A stretch of DNA of 64,000 bases from Aureococcus anophagefferens. Lineage: Eukaryota; Sar; Pelagophyceae; Pelagomonadales; Pelagomonadaceae. Shown here in pieces: positions 8,797-19,930 of the stretch. A model generated the notes under the pieces. It worked only from the letters and a program-made list of their open reading frames with translations. It ran no database searches and was not told where the DNA came from. The DNA lies in NCBI RefSeq assembly GCF_000186865.1, contig NW_008705588.1, forward strand, positions 108,340 to 172,339. The letters run 5' to 3'. Each line of letters begins with the position of its first letter. Positions within the stretch are counted from its first letter, which is position 1. A program made the translations under genes and the position numbers.

Positions 8797-11700
8797 ATGG
8801 GCCCCCTCAAGCGCAGCCAGTCCATGGTGGGCATCGTCAACAAGAAGAAGATGCCCCTGAGCCCCCAGGGCATGGAGATGAAGGCGAAGATGGTGTCCTA
8901 CGTCGAGGCCCACGGCGGCCACCGCCCCGTGCACACGATCCTCATCGCGAACAACGGCATGGCCGCGACCAAGGCGATGATCTCGATGCGCGAGTGGGCG
9001 TACGACACGCTCGGCGACGCCAAGGCCGTGACCTTCGTGGCCATGGCGAGCGCGCAGGACCTCGACGCCAACGCCGAGTTCGTGCGCCTCGCGGACCGCG
9101 TCGTCGAGGTGCCCAGCGGGTCGAACAAGAACAACTACGCGAACGTCGAGCTCATCATCGACATCGCGGTCAAGGAGTCCGTCGACGCGGTCTGGCCCGG
9201 CTGGGGCCACGCGTCGGAGAACCCGGAGCTGCCCGACGGCCTCGCGGCCCGGGGCATCGTCTTCATCGGCCCCGACGGCGGGCCCATGCGCGCGCTCGGC
9301 GACAAGATCGCGGCGTCGATTTTGGCGCAGACGGCCGAGGTGCCGTCGATCCCCTGGTCCGGCGACGGCCTCACCGTGGACCCCAAGGTCGTCGCAGCCA
9401 CGGGCGCCATCCCCCCGGACCTCTTCCGCAAGGCCATGGTCACGACGGAGGACGAGTGCCTGAAAGCCGCCGCGCGCATCGGCTACCCGGTCATGCTCAA
9501 GGCGTCCGAGGGCGGCGGCGGCAAGGGCATCCGCATGTCCCACTCCGAGGACGAGCTCAAGTCGAACTTCGTCCAGGTTAGCAACGAGGTGCCCGGGTCG
9601 CCCATGTTCATGATGCAGCTCTGCAGCAACGCGCGCCACCTCGAGGTGCAGATCGTCGGCGACAAGCACGGCCAGGCCGTCGCGCTCAACGGCCGCGACT
9701 GCTCCACGCAGCGCCGCTTCCAGAAGATCTTCGAGGAGGCGCCGGCGGCCATCGCCAAGCCCGAGGTCTTCCGCGAGATGGAGAAGGCGGCCATGCGCCT
9801 CACGCAGTCCATCGGCTACTCGGGCGCGGGCACCGTCGAGTATTTGTACCACGCGGCGACGGACAAGTTCTACTTCCTCGAGCTCAACCCGCGCCTCCAG
9901 GTCGAGCACCCCTGCACGGAGGGCATCACCTTCATCAACATGCCCGCGACGCAGCTCCAGGTCGCCATGGGCATCCCCCTCCACCGCATCCCGCACGTCC
10001 GCCGCTTCTACGGCCTCGAGGACCTCGACGGGTCGTCGGCCATCGACTTCTTCGAGACGCCCTACCCCAAGGTCACGAACCACATCATCGCCGCGCGCAT
10101 CACGGCCGAGAACCCCGACGAGGGTTTTAAACCGACTTCCGGCTCCATCCACCGCGTCAAGTTCCAGTCCACGAAGAACGTCTGGGGCTACTTCTCCGTC
10201 GGCGCGAACGGCGGCATCCACGAGTTCGCCGACTCCCAGTTCGGCCACCTCTTCGCGTCCGGCGCGACGCGCGAGATCGCGCGGCGCCACCTCGTGCTCG
10301 CGCTCAAGTCCGTGGAGATCCGCGGCGTCATCCGCAACCCCGTCGAGTACCTCGTGGAATTGCTCGAGACGGACGAGTTCAAGGAGAACCGCATCGACAC
10401 GGGGTGGCTCGACGGCATCCTCAAGGCCAAGTCCGTGTCCGTGCCCATGAACACGCCGCGCCTCGTCCTCGCCGCCGTCATCTTCCGCGCGCACGCGGCG
10501 ATCAAGGAGAAGACGGCCGAGCTCTGCGCGTCGATGGCCAAGGGCCAGCTCTCGACGGCGACGGTCAAGGATTTGGTGCGCTTCCCGTCGGTCATCACCT
10601 ACGAGGGCCTCAAGTACGACTTCTCCATCGCCAAGTCCGGGCCCGAGACCTTTGCGCTCCAGATCAACGGCCAGACGGTCACGGCCAAGGTCCGCGAGCA
10701 GCCCGACGGCACGCTCCTCGCGGCCTTTGGGGGCGCGACGCGCAAGGTCTTCGGCGCCGAGGAGCCCCTGGGCCTGCGCATCATCTGCGACGGCGTCACG
10801 TGCCTCATGCCGACGATCTTCGACCCGTCGGAGTGCCGCACGGACGTCACGGGCAAGATCGTCCGCTACTGTGTGGAAATCAAATCTTCAACCCGACTTC
10901 AATGTGCGCGTATTCGAATGTTCGACGCAAGGCTTTTTGCTGTGCTTCGAGAACTCGATGAGAGCGATCGATTCGTCCAAAAATCAGCCGAATCGACTTC
11001 GATTTGACCGAGCTAGAGATTTCTGAAGTTTGGCCCCGACGTCCCAGCTCACTGGTTGATTTCCACACAGGTCCGCTACCTCCAGGACGACGGCGCGCAG
11101 GTCAACGCGGGCGAGCCCTACGTCGAGGTCGAGGCCATGAAGATGATCATGGCGCTGAAGACGGCGGAAAGCGGCGCCATCAAGCACGAGATGTCGCCCG
11201 GGTCCATCATCTCCACGGGCGATTTGCTCGCGTCTTTGACGCTCAGCGACCCGTCGTCCGTCGTGAAGATCGAGCCCTTCACGGGCACCTTCGACGTCAT
11301 CGACGCCATCGACGAGGATTTGACGGCCAAGGAGGCCTGCGCCCTCGTGCTCCAGGGCTACGAGTGCGACGACGTCAAGGGTTTGGCGTCGGAACTCTTC
11401 GACGAGAACCCGAACATCGCCGTCGCGGACGCCGCGGAGTTATTAGGCGCCTACCTGGTCGTCGAGGGCCGCTACGCGGGGCGCCCCCTCGACGGCGTCG
11501 TCCGCGACCTCATCGCGGAGCACAAGGACGCCCTCGGCGGCGCCATCGCGGTCGCGCGCGCGCACCAGGCCGTCGCGCGGACGACGGATTTGTGCTTCCA
11601 CATCTGCGAGCATCTGCTGGAAACTTATACGGACCGCCTCAAGAGCGGCGTCAAGGGCACGCCGCCGACGCTGGGCTCCGTCGTCGCCCAGCTCGCGGCG

Positions 11701-14433
11701 CTGCCGGGCGACAAGTACAGCGACCTGGCGCTCCTCGCGCTCCGCGTGTCGCTCGCGGCGTCGGACGACGAGCCGACGACGCCGCGGACGCTCGACACGA
11801 AGCTCTTCAACAAGTCGAAGCTCACCAAGGGCTACGCCTTGATGGAGCTCGAGACGGGCACGCCCTTCGGCACCGCGTTCCTCGGCAACAAGACCGTGGA
11901 GTCGTCCGCGCTCACGAAGCCCGGCCGCGGCGGCGAGCCGCCGGTGGTCTTCCTGCTCTACGCGTGCCAGAGCGACTTCGGCGGCGGCGTCGCCAAGGTC
12001 CAGGAGGCGTTGGAGACGGCCCTCGAGGCCCTGGCCATCGCGCGCAAGGACAGCAAGGTGCCCATGACGTCCGCGTCGTCCGTCGTCGTCCGCGTGCCCA
12101 AGGGCTTCGGCACCGTGTCGTCCGTCGTCGGCGCCGCGGCGCTGGATTTGGTCATGAAGAACCTGGCGGCGAAGCTCGCGGCGCTCCACGTCGATTCCTT
12201 CGCCGTCCGCGTCGGCGACGCGAACTTTGCGATGGCGTCGCCCGCGTCGACGTCGTGGCCCGCGCTCGAGGCCGTCGACGCCAAGGTCGCCGACGACTTC
12301 GTGCCGTCGCCCTTCGCGAAGCGCCGCGCGACGGCGCGCCGCGCCGGGTCCACGTTCTGCTACGACTTCGTCGGGCTGTTGGCGTGCGCGGCGAAGGGCG
12401 CCGAGGGCGGCTTCCCGGGTTCGCTCAAAGCCGACGAGCTCGTCTGGGCCGACGACGCCAAGACGGCGCTCAAACCGGCGCCGGGCACGCCGCCGGGCAC
12501 GAACAAGGTCGGCATGGTCGCCTGGCACATGACGCTCAAGTCCGCGGAGTACCCGTCCGGCCGCGAGCTCGTCGTCATCGCGAACGACGTCACGTTCCAG
12601 AGCGGGTCCTTCGGCGTGCCCGAGGACGACGTCTACAAGGCGGCGTCGGTGTACGCGCGGGCCCGGGGCATCCCCCGCATCTACGTCGCCTGCAACAGCG
12701 GCGCGCGCATCGGCCTCGTCGAGGAGCTCAAGCCCAAGTTCAAGGTCAAGTGGAACAACGAGGCCAACCCGGGCCAGGGCTTCGAGTACGTCTACCTCGA
12801 CCGCGCGGACTACGAGGCCCTGGAGCCGGGCACGGTGCTCGGGTCCTTCAAGGGCGACGACTTCGTCCTGTCGGCCATCGTCGGCACGACGCACGGCATC
12901 GGCGTCGAGAACCTGCGCGGCTCGGGCACCATCGCCGGCGAGACGTCCCGCGCCTACCAGGACGGCTTCACGCTGAGCTACGTGACGGGCCGGTCCGTGG
13001 GCATCGGCGCCTACCTCGTGCGCCTCGGCCAGCGCACGATCCAGATGAACGTCGGCCCGCTGATCCTCACGGGCTACGCGGCGCTCAACAAATTGCTGGG
13101 CCGCGAGGTCTACACGTCCCAGGACCAGCTCGGCGGGCCCCAGGTCATGCACCCCAACGGCGTGTCCCACATGACCGTGGACAACGACGTCGAGGGCGTC
13201 AAGGAGATCCTCAAGTGGCTCTCGTTCGTGCCCGCGACGAAGTTCGACCAGCCCGCGGTGCTCGCGCCTACCGACCCCGTGGACCGCGACGTCGCCTTCC
13301 TCCCGACGAAGGCGCCCTACGACCCGCGCCACATGCTCGCGGGCTGCGACGGGCCGTCGGGCTTCGTGTCCGGCTTCTTCGACGCGGGCTCGTTCACGGA
13401 GTACCTCGCGGGCTGGGGCAAGTCCGTCGTCGTGGGCCGGGGCCGCCTGGGCGGCATCGCCATGGGCGCCATCGCCGTGGAGACGCGCCTCAGTGAGCAG
13501 CGCGTGCCCGCGGACCCCGCGGACCCCGCGTCGAACGAGGCCATCCTCGCGCAGCCGGGCCAGGTCTGGTTCCCCGACAGCGCCTACAAGACGGCCCAGG
13601 CCATCCGCGACTTCTCCGGCGAGAACCTGCCCATCGTCATCTTCGCGAACTGGCGCGGCTTCTCCGGCGGCACGCGCGACATGTACGGCGAGATCCTGAA
13701 ATTCGGCGCGATGATCGTCGACGCGCTCGTCGACTGCACGGCGCCCGTGTCCGTCTACATCCCGCCCAACGGCGAGCTCCGCGGCGGCGCCTGGGTCGTC
13801 GTCGACCCGACGATCAACGCCGACGCCATGGAGATGTACGCGGACGAGCAGTCGCGCGGCGGCATCCTCGAGCCGCCGGGCATCTGCGAGGTCAAGTTCC
13901 GCGCGGCCGACCAGCTCAAGGCCATGCACCGCCTCGACCCGACGCTCCTCAAGCTTAGTCAGGACAAGGACGGCAACGCCGACGCCATCAAGGCGCGGGA
14001 GGACGCCCTCGCGCCGACCTACATGCAGGTCGCGCACGAGTTCGCGGATTTGCACGACCGCGCGGGCCGCATGAAGGCCAAGGGCGTCATCCGCGACGTC
14101 CTGTCCTGGCCCAAGTGCCGCACCTACCTCTACTGGCGCACGAAGCGGCGCCTCGCCGAGGACGCGCTCAAGGCCCGGTTCAAGGCCGCCGCGGGCGACG
14201 AGCTCTCCAAGGCCGAGGTCGCCGCGGCCGTCGCGGACCTCGCGGGAGCGGCGCACGGCGACGACAAGGCCTTCCTCGCCTGGGCCGAGTCGGCGCCGGC
14301 CAAGGCCGCCGTCGCCGCCAAGCTCGACGCCGTCAAGCTCGCGGCCGTCACGGGCGCGGTCGCCAAGCTCCTCGCGGGGCTCCCGGCGGACGCGCGCGCC
14401 AAGGCCCTCGCGAACCTCCCCGCGCCCCAATAG
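8797..14433 (+). CDS. ACC: homomeric (multidomain) acetyl-CoA carboxylase
   Basis: Exons 8797-10860 and 11071-14433 give 1808 residues. The order is the eukaryotic one. Biotin carboxylase comes first, with TILIANNGMAATKAMISMREW at about 48, the ATP-grasp loop MLKASEGGGGKGIRM at about 232, and NPRLQVEHPCTEGITFINMPATQLQ at about 363. The biotinyl domain follows with EAMKM at about 709. Then come a central region and the carboxyltransferase, with ACNSGARIGL at about 1228 and ANWRGFSGGTRDMYGE at about 1547. It makes malonyl-CoA, the committed step of fatty-acid synthesis. No bipartite plastid presequence is visible (it starts MGPLKRSQSMVGI), so I infer the cytosolic isoform. The length is somewhat below the 2000-2300 residues usual for animals and plants. 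The introner sits 20 codons upstream of the biotin site. Confidence 0.97.
10861..11070 (+). mobile_element. introner, group A, sense orientation (intron of ACC)
   Basis: This is the cleanest copy. The TSD GTCCGCTA (10861-10868 and 11071-11078) flanks an element running 10869-11070. The element starts CTGTGTGGAAATCAA and ends TTGATTTCCACACAG, a perfect 15-bp terminal inverted repeat. The donor is the GT of the TSD and the acceptor is the final AG. Splicing gives TGKI|VRYLQDDG in frame immediately before the biotinyl domain. Confidence 0.95.
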
Positions 14434-14577
14434 AGGGCGCGGCCCGCTCGCGAGGCCCCCTCCCCCTCTCCCGAACACAAGCCCGCGCCCCCGTCGCCGC
14501 GCGCCGGGCCGACGCCCGTCGGCCCCGGCGCCGCGACCCCGCAGCGGATGCGACCCAGGCACCCTGTCCCATCTTTT

Positions 14578-14583
14578 AATAAA
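14578..14583 (+). terminator. candidate polyadenylation signal of ACC
   Basis: AATAAA occurs 145 bases after the ACC stop codon, in the short gap between two convergent genes (the next gene ends at 14608 on the other strand). Position and sequence fit a eukaryotic poly(A) signal. Confidence 0.5.
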
Positions 14584-14607
14584 AATGCCGGGTACTACCC
14601 AGTCGAG

Positions 14608-16604
14608 CTAGGCGAGGCTCGCGAAGAGCTTCGTGGCCTTGGGGAGGCCGTTCTTCTGCCAGTCGTCCTCCGCGGCCGCGAGCGCGGTGGCGTCGCTCGG
14701 ATCCGCGCGCACGGCCGCGCCGACGAGCTTGCTGCCCATGCCGCAGGCGCACGCGCCCGCGTCGAGCCACGCGGCCGCGTTGTCGGGCGTGATGCCGCCG
14801 CTCGGCAGGAAGCTCACGTGCTTGAAGTCGCCGACGGACCGCAGGTCCTTGAGCGCCGCCGGCGTCCAGAGCTGCGCCGGGAAGATCTTGATCAGCTTCG
14901 CGCCGGCGTTCCAGCAGGTGCGTATCTCCTGCGGCGTGAACGCCGCCGGAACGGGGAGCACGTTGTATTTCAGACAGGCCTCGATCATGCCTACCAAGAC
15001 CGACAGGGTTGAGTGCTTCGGCTTTCTGGGCGTGAAATATGCGAAAAATACACTCCTGTCGCTGGACACTGGATCATGCCCGGCGGGTTGAAGGGGCTCA
15101 GCGCGAACTTTGCGCCCAAAGCCGCGACGCGCGGCACGTCGGCCGCGTCCTGGACCGTGCCGACGCCGACGCAGCAGAAGTCGCCGACGCGCGCGACGAG
15201 CGTCGAGAGCACGCGCTCGAACTCGACGCTGTCGAGCGTGACCTCGAGCGCCGAGCAGCCGAGGTTCGCGAGCTCGACGCCCCGCGCGATGGCCGCGTCC
15301 GCGTTCTTGGCCCGGAGGATCGCGACGACCTTGCCCCGCGCCACGGTCGCGAGCGCGCCGTCGAGGGCCGCGTTGGATGCGGGCGCCGCCGCCGGCGGCG
15401 TCGGCGGCGGCGGCGGCGGCGCGGCGCCCGCGCCGAGCGAGGGGCAGGGCACGAGCCGCGGGCTCGTCGGCTCGCGCGCGTAGCGGCGCTCGTAGGCCTC
15501 GAGCGCCGCGCGCGGCACGTCGCTGTGGTCGCCCTGGGACTCCTGGCAGAGGGCCGCGAGGAGGTCCGCGCGCCGCAGGGCGTCGGCGTCGGCGAGGCCG
15601 TCGAGCCGCGCGTCCACGTAGCCCGCGGCCCACGCGGAGCCGCCGCCGCACTCGTCCTTGGGCGTGTGGAGCACGGGGCAGTCGAACGTCGTCGCCAGGC
15701 CCGTCGCCGACGCCAGCACGGACCAGCGCTTCTGCAGCCCCGTGGCCGCGTCGCGCGTCTTGAAGCAGCACGCGAGCTTGAGCTTTTCCGCGCCCGCGTA
15801 CGTCGCCGCGAGCTTTTCGCGCGCGTCCGCGAGGAGCGTGGGCCAGCACGCGTCCGTCTCCGGGACGACGGCGCCGGCCGCGGCGCCGCCGCGGCCCAGC
15901 GCGCTGTGGCCGTCGCGCTGCTCGAAGGCCGACATGGCCTCGGGCACGTCCGCGACGCCGACGAGCTTCGCGACGAGGCGCAGCTGCGTCAGCGACACGA
16001 CGAGCGTGTCGACGGCGCAGGCCTCGTCGCCCAGCGCCTTCGCGACGGCCGCGTGCCAGAGATCCTCGAGCGTGCCCAGGGCCGGCCGCCAGTTGAGGTC
16101 GAGGAAGACCTTGGTGCCCGCCAGGCCCCCGAGGTCCTTGAGCCAGGCCGCCCGCGCCGCGGCGCTCAGCAGCGGCGTGATGCCCGTCGCGTGGCGCCAC
16201 GCGCACGTCGCGCCGCCGACGCAGGCGAGGAGCGCGGCCTCGTCGGCCTTCGCGAACGCCGACCCGGCGCGCTCGTAGTGGACGCGGCGCTCGTCCGGCA
16301 GCACGTGGAAGCAGCCCATGAGCGCGCCCGGCGCGACGACGACCTTGGACGCGTCGACGCCCGCGTCTTCGGCGCACATGACGGGCACCGTGCCCGTGCG
16401 GCTCTCCGGAAGCACGCTGCTCCAGCCGCAGGACCGGCCGAGCCTCGCGAGGGCGACCATGACATTGAGTTCATCGCCGCCGACGGTGCGCAGCCAGAGG
16501 GACGCGCTCGAGGGCTTGGTCTCGCCGTCGAAGGGCGACGCCGTCGTCGGGGCGTAGCGCAGCATCGCCTCGCCCCAGCCGAAGGCCTCGAACGGAGAGC
16601 CCAT
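14608..16604 (-). CDS. PfkB-type (KDG) kinase fused to KDPG/KHG aldolase
   Basis: Exons 16604-15080 and 14990-14608 give 635 residues. Residues 1 to about 395 form a PfkB/ribokinase fold like 2-dehydro-3-deoxygluconokinase, with GGDELNVMVALARLGR at about 42 and the C-terminal anion-hole region at about 320. After a Pro/Ala-rich linker, residues about 425-635 are a KDPG/KHG aldolase, with VAILRAKNADAAI, the catalytic Glu in SALEVTLDS (about 453) and the Schiff-base Lys in AKLIKIFPA (about 542). Together they would phosphorylate KDG and split KDPG to pyruvate and glyceraldehyde-3-phosphate, the end of the Entner-Doudoroff route. The PfkB DxxGGGD motif reads DECGGGSAW here, so the catalytic Asp appears to be Ser and kinase activity is uncertain. 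No clear targeting signal. A group D introner interrupts the aldolase half. Confidence 0.85.
14991..15079 (-). mobile_element. introner, compact group D (intron of the KDG kinase/KDPG aldolase gene)
   Basis: This 89-nt intron is flanked by a perfect 8-bp TSD, GCATGATC on the coding strand (15072-15079 and 14983-14990). The element begins CAGTGTCCAGCGACAGG and ends CCTGTCGGTCTTGGTAG. CGACAGG near the start and CCTGTCG near the end form an imperfect terminal inverted repeat. The donor is GC from the TSD and the acceptor is TAG. Splicing joins FNPPG to MIEACLKYNVLPVPAAFTP, restoring the aldolase. Confidence 0.88.
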
Positions 16605-16720
16605 TCTCTCACCTCGATTCGCCGAATAATGCCACAGGAAAGAAGTGACCTTGCAGTGGTGTTGCAGTGCCTCCGCGGTTCTACTCCGCGGTCACGCGCA
16701 GGCTTATACCGAAAGGGTCG

Positions 16721-18103
16721 TCACCACCAGGGGTGCACGGCGACGTCGCGCGCGTCGATGCCGAGGTCCGCGAGGAGCTCGCCGTTCGTCGACGGCGCCG
16801 CGTCGAGCACGCCGAGCGTGGGCCGGTCGTTCTCGAAGACGACGACCGCGGCCTCGACGTCGAGGACCTTCCGCGTGCCCGCCGCGTCCCGGTAGTGGAA
16901 CTTGCGGAGCGCCGCGCGCCGGTCCGGGATGGACGCGTGGGCGAGCGCGTCGACGAGCGGCGGGTTCGCGCCGTGCTCGGAGCAGTAGCGCCATTGCGGG
17001 CACGCGTCCTCCATGGAGCGGCACGACAGCGCGAGCTCCGGGTACCTGGCCGCCAGCTCCGCCGGCGTGGTCTGCTTCGCCTCGTTGTAGGTCAGGTCGC
17101 GCCAGAGCTCGCCGCCGTAGCGCACGCAGCCGCCGAGGTCCGCCTCCTCCAAAATGCTGTGCCAGAGGCTGTACTGGTCCTTGAAGGAGCAGCGGTTGCC
17201 GAACCAGCGCCGGAGGAAGGCGCGCGCGAAGGGCGCGTCCCGCGCGTAGAAGCGGCTCCCGTGGACGCGCCACCACGTCGTGAACGCGCCGCGCGCGTGC
17301 TCGAAGACGACGTCGGAGCCGTTGACGTCGTGGACGCTCCGCTGGAAGGCCCGCCGCTTCTTCGACGCCGTCGTCGCGGCCCAGGGCCAGGCGGCCGCCG
17401 CGTCGAGGTCCACGTAGAAGAGGCCCGCCGTGTCCGGCCGCGCGAGCGCGGCGAGCGCCGCGGGCACCTTGATGTAGTGGTTCGACACGGACGTGGCGTC
17501 GTGGCGGATGGCCTTCTCGTCGCCGTCGTAGAAGGACTCGAGCGTCCGGCGCCGCGCCGACCGCGCCAGCGCGCTCGCGAGGCACGCGGGCCGCTCCGCG
17601 GTCGACAGCTTCTTGGGCAGCTCGCCGATCCACACGAGCGGCCGCAGCTTCGAGTCCGACGCGTAGAGGAGGCGGCTCAGGAAGAGGGGCCAGAGCCGGA
17701 AGAGGTAGGCCGCCGAGTTGGCCACGCTCAGCAGCGCGACGTCCGCCGACGGCGGCGAGTTCGCGTACGCGCAGAGCGCGGGCCGCCGCCGGAACCGGTC
17801 GGCCGCGGCCGCGTCGCCGGCGGCGATTTCCACCACCTCGCCGGACGCGAGCGTGAGGACCAGCGTCGGCGGCCGCGGCGCCGTGCCGTTGGCCCGGAGG
17901 CCGAGCACGACGTCGAAGGTGCAGCCCACGTCGATGGCGCCGAAGCCGGCGAGCCAGCCGCAGTCCGCCGCGCCCGCGTCGCCGCAGCGCGCGACGTTGC
18001 CGGGCGTCGCCCAGGCCGCGACGTAGGCGGCGTCGTCGGCGATGCGGCCGCCGAGCGCCGCGGTGGCGAGGAGGAGGACCAGGCAGCCCGAGGGCTGCCA
18101 CAT
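16721..18103 (-). CDS. secreted or Golgi-lumen protein, possibly glycosyltransferase-like
   Basis: Single exon; the ATG at 18103 gives a signal peptide (MWQPSGCLVLLLATAALGG) and 460 residues. A longer in-frame start at 18172 would bury this signal. The protein has LFYVDLDAAAAWPW (about 233), NGSDVVFEHARGAFTTWWRVHGSRFYARDAPFARAFLRRW (about 268-307) and a following FKDQYSLWHSILEEA. The order acidic motif, then residue-holding segment, then ndQ-type segment resembles nucleotide-sugar transferases such as GT34/GT77, but no canonical DxD is secure. I do not assign a family. Its neighbour downstream is the kinase-aldolase, in the same direction, with 116 bp between them. Confidence 0.55.
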   Translation of the reverse strand: MWQPSGCLVLLLATAALGGRIADDAAYVAAWATPGNVARCGDAGAADCGWLAGFGAIDVGCTFDVVLGLRANGTAPRPPTLVLTLASGEVVEIAAGDAAAADRFRRRPALCAYANSPPSADVALLSVANSAAYLFRLWPLFLSRLLYASDSKLRPLVWIGELPKKLSTAERPACLASALARSARRRTLESFYDGDEKAIRHDATSVSNHYIKVPAALAALARPDTAGLFYVDLDAAAAWPWAATTASKKRRAFQRSVHDVNGSDVVFEHARGAFTTWWRVHGSRFYARDAPFARAFLRRWFGNRCSFKDQYSLWHSILEEADLGGCVRYGGELWRDLTYNEAKQTTPAELAARYPELALSCRSMEDACPQWRYCSEHGANPPLVDALAHASIPDRRAALRKFHYRDAAGTRKVLDVEAAVVVFENDRPTLGVLDAAPSTNGELLADLGIDARDVAVHPWW

Positions 18104-18331
18104 CGTGCGAATATTTTCGCTTGCTCCGACCTCGCTACCTCGCGTCGACGAGGCATCAACGACATCAAGCATGGTTCAAGGGAGACCGAATTCGACGACC
18201 CCCATCCGAAACGAAAGTCAGGAGGACTCCTGAGGCAAAAGTAAGGGGGCAGTGTTCGCGCGCGCTCGGCGGCGCGGGCCCGGGGCGGCTCCGCGTCCCG
18301 GGAGCCTCGCGCCGCGGCCTCGGGGCCGGGC

Positions 18332-19519
18332 TCAGGCCGTCGCGAGGCGGAGCGCGGCGGCGCCCGCGCGGGGCGCGCCGCGGAAGATGAAGGCCGACGG
18401 TAGTTCGTCGGCCTCGTCGGTCTGGTTCCAGAGGGCGGCCCAGGTCGCGTTCGCGTCGGACGCGAGGAACTCCGGGATCTCCTGGAGGCTCCGGGGCTTC
18501 GGGAGCGCGTCCGTCGAGAAGGCGAGGACGAGGAGCACGGCGAGGCACGCGAGGAAGAAGAGGGCGGCGTAGCAGCCGAAGTTCGGCGGCGCCTCCGCGG
18601 CGACCGGGGGCGCGTCGATGGCCCCGCCCGCGACTTGCGCGTTGACGAGGCCGTTGATCTCGATTTCGCGCTCGCGCTGGATGAAGTGGGCGCCGTGGAG
18701 CACGTGGTAGTCGGCGACGGCGCAACCGGCGTCCTTGAAGGCGCGCCAGAGCGTCTCGCCCGCGGAGACGCCGGCGACGAAGTCGTGGCGGCCGTGCGCG
18801 ACGACGACGCGCGCGCCGGAGTCGCGGACGGCCGCGAGGTCCGCGGCCGTGACCCTGTGCTTGAAGACGGCGGCGAGGTGGCCGTCCTCGCCGGTCTTGG
18901 CGCGCTGGCGGCCCTCGTCGAAGCGTTTCTGGCTGTTGGAGAGGGTGACGTACTCGTCCATGAGGTCGTCGCGGTGCTCGGCGACGTACGCGTCCGTGTA
19001 GTGGCAGTCGAGGTCCGCGTCCGCGCGGCGGTGGGCCGTCGACGCCGTCGCGAGCTTGGGCAGCGTGCGGAAGAGCTTGGCCGTGATCGGCGGGATCATG
19101 TTGAACCAGCCGCCGAGCGAGCCCGAGAGCAAGGTCAGCGACGCGAGGCGCTTCTCCGCGGCGAGGACGCCGGCGACCTTGCAGGAGATCATGGCGCCGA
19201 GGCTGTGGCCGACGACGTGGACGGCCGCGCCCGCGGGCACGACGTCGGCGACGACGGTCAGGACGTCCGCGGCCATGGCCTCGGTCGAGTAGCCGCCGGC
19301 CGGCACGTCGCTGTCGCCGATGCCGCGGTTGTCGACGGTGACGGCGCCCGTCGTCGGCGCGAGGGCCGCGACCTGGCGGTCCCACATGCCCCGCGGGGCC
19401 GCGACGCCGGCGACGAAGACGACCCACGACGCCGCGGCGTCGCCGTTGTGGACCTCGTAGCCGATCTTGACGCTGCCGTGGAGGTCGTCGGCGCTCTCGC
19501 AGTGGCGGAGGGTCGGCAT
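18332..19519 (-). CDS. alpha/beta-hydrolase with C-terminal membrane anchor
   Basis: Single exon, 395 residues from MPTLRHCESADD; an upstream in-frame ATG at 19597 would add a basic 26-residue leader (MQSPSASKRRRIDAP) and cannot be excluded. The fold is visible in order: WVVFVAGVAAPRGMWDRQVAAL (oxyanion strand), VTVDNRGIGDSD, the nucleophile elbow VVGHSLGAMIS (Ser about 119), Asp in VVVAHGRHDFVAGVS, and His in HVLHGAHFIQRE. Near the C-terminus FGCYAALFFLACLAVLLVLAF is one membrane helix, so the enzyme is probably tail-anchored. Substrate unknown. Confidence 0.8.
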   Translation of the reverse strand: MPTLRHCESADDLHGSVKIGYEVHNGDAAASWVVFVAGVAAPRGMWDRQVAALAPTTGAVTVDNRGIGDSDVPAGGYSTEAMAADVLTVVADVVPAGAAVHVVGHSLGAMISCKVAGVLAAEKRLASLTLLSGSLGGWFNMIPPITAKLFRTLPKLATASTAHRRADADLDCHYTDAYVAEHRDDLMDEYVTLSNSQKRFDEGRQRAKTGEDGHLAAVFKHRVTAADLAAVRDSGARVVVAHGRHDFVAGVSAGETLWRAFKDAGCAVADYHVLHGAHFIQREREIEINGLVNAQVAGGAIDAPPVAAEAPPNFGCYAALFFLACLAVLLVLAFSTDALPKPRSLQEIPEFLASDANATWAALWNQTDEADELPSAFIFRGAPRAGAAALRLATA

Positions 19520-19930
19520 GGTGTGATGTTTTTGAGAGAGGTGCTCGAGATCGGGCGCGTCGATGCGGCGGCGCTTAGAGGCTGAAGGACTCTGCATTGA
19601 GGGACGCGTTCGTGGCCCAGTGGGTCTTCGTGGCGAGGGACCAGTTGTCGCGGAGGTTGAGCATCATGGTGGTGGAGGACGGCGCGCGGGGCAGCGCGGA
19701 GGGGGTCTGTCTTGGTGTGCTGGGCAGCCGACGCGAATCCTGTTTCCAAGAACTGGTTGTTTTGTCGACGTCGACGACACGGGGCAGCCGTCCGCCAATT
19801 CGCCGTGATTGCATATCTAAGGCTCTAAGGCATCCGATGCTGAGGCTGATCGCGCTTTCTGCCACAAGTGTGTTGCGATGGATTGAGTGCTGCCTTGGCT
19901 TTGTGCTCTCTTGCTGCTCATAGCATAGCG
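19520..19930. promoter_or_regulatory. divergent promoter region between hydrolase and Sel1 gene
   Basis: These 411 bases separate two divergently transcribed genes. The stretch is less GC-rich than the genes. Near its right end GCTCATAGCAT occurs at 19917-19927, with a second copy at 19973-19983 just inside the Sel1 coding sequence. No conserved ORF is seen; an alternative hydrolase start lies at 19597. Confidence 0.35.

Noticed and set aside
11443..14562. Minus-strand open frame of 1039 residues opposite ACC
   Set aside because: Exact antisense of a clearly conserved ACC exon; composition is shadow-like.
15039..16895. Plus-strand open frame of 618 residues opposite the kinase-aldolase
   Set aside because: Arg/Ala-rich composition typical of an antisense shadow of a GC-rich gene; no motif.
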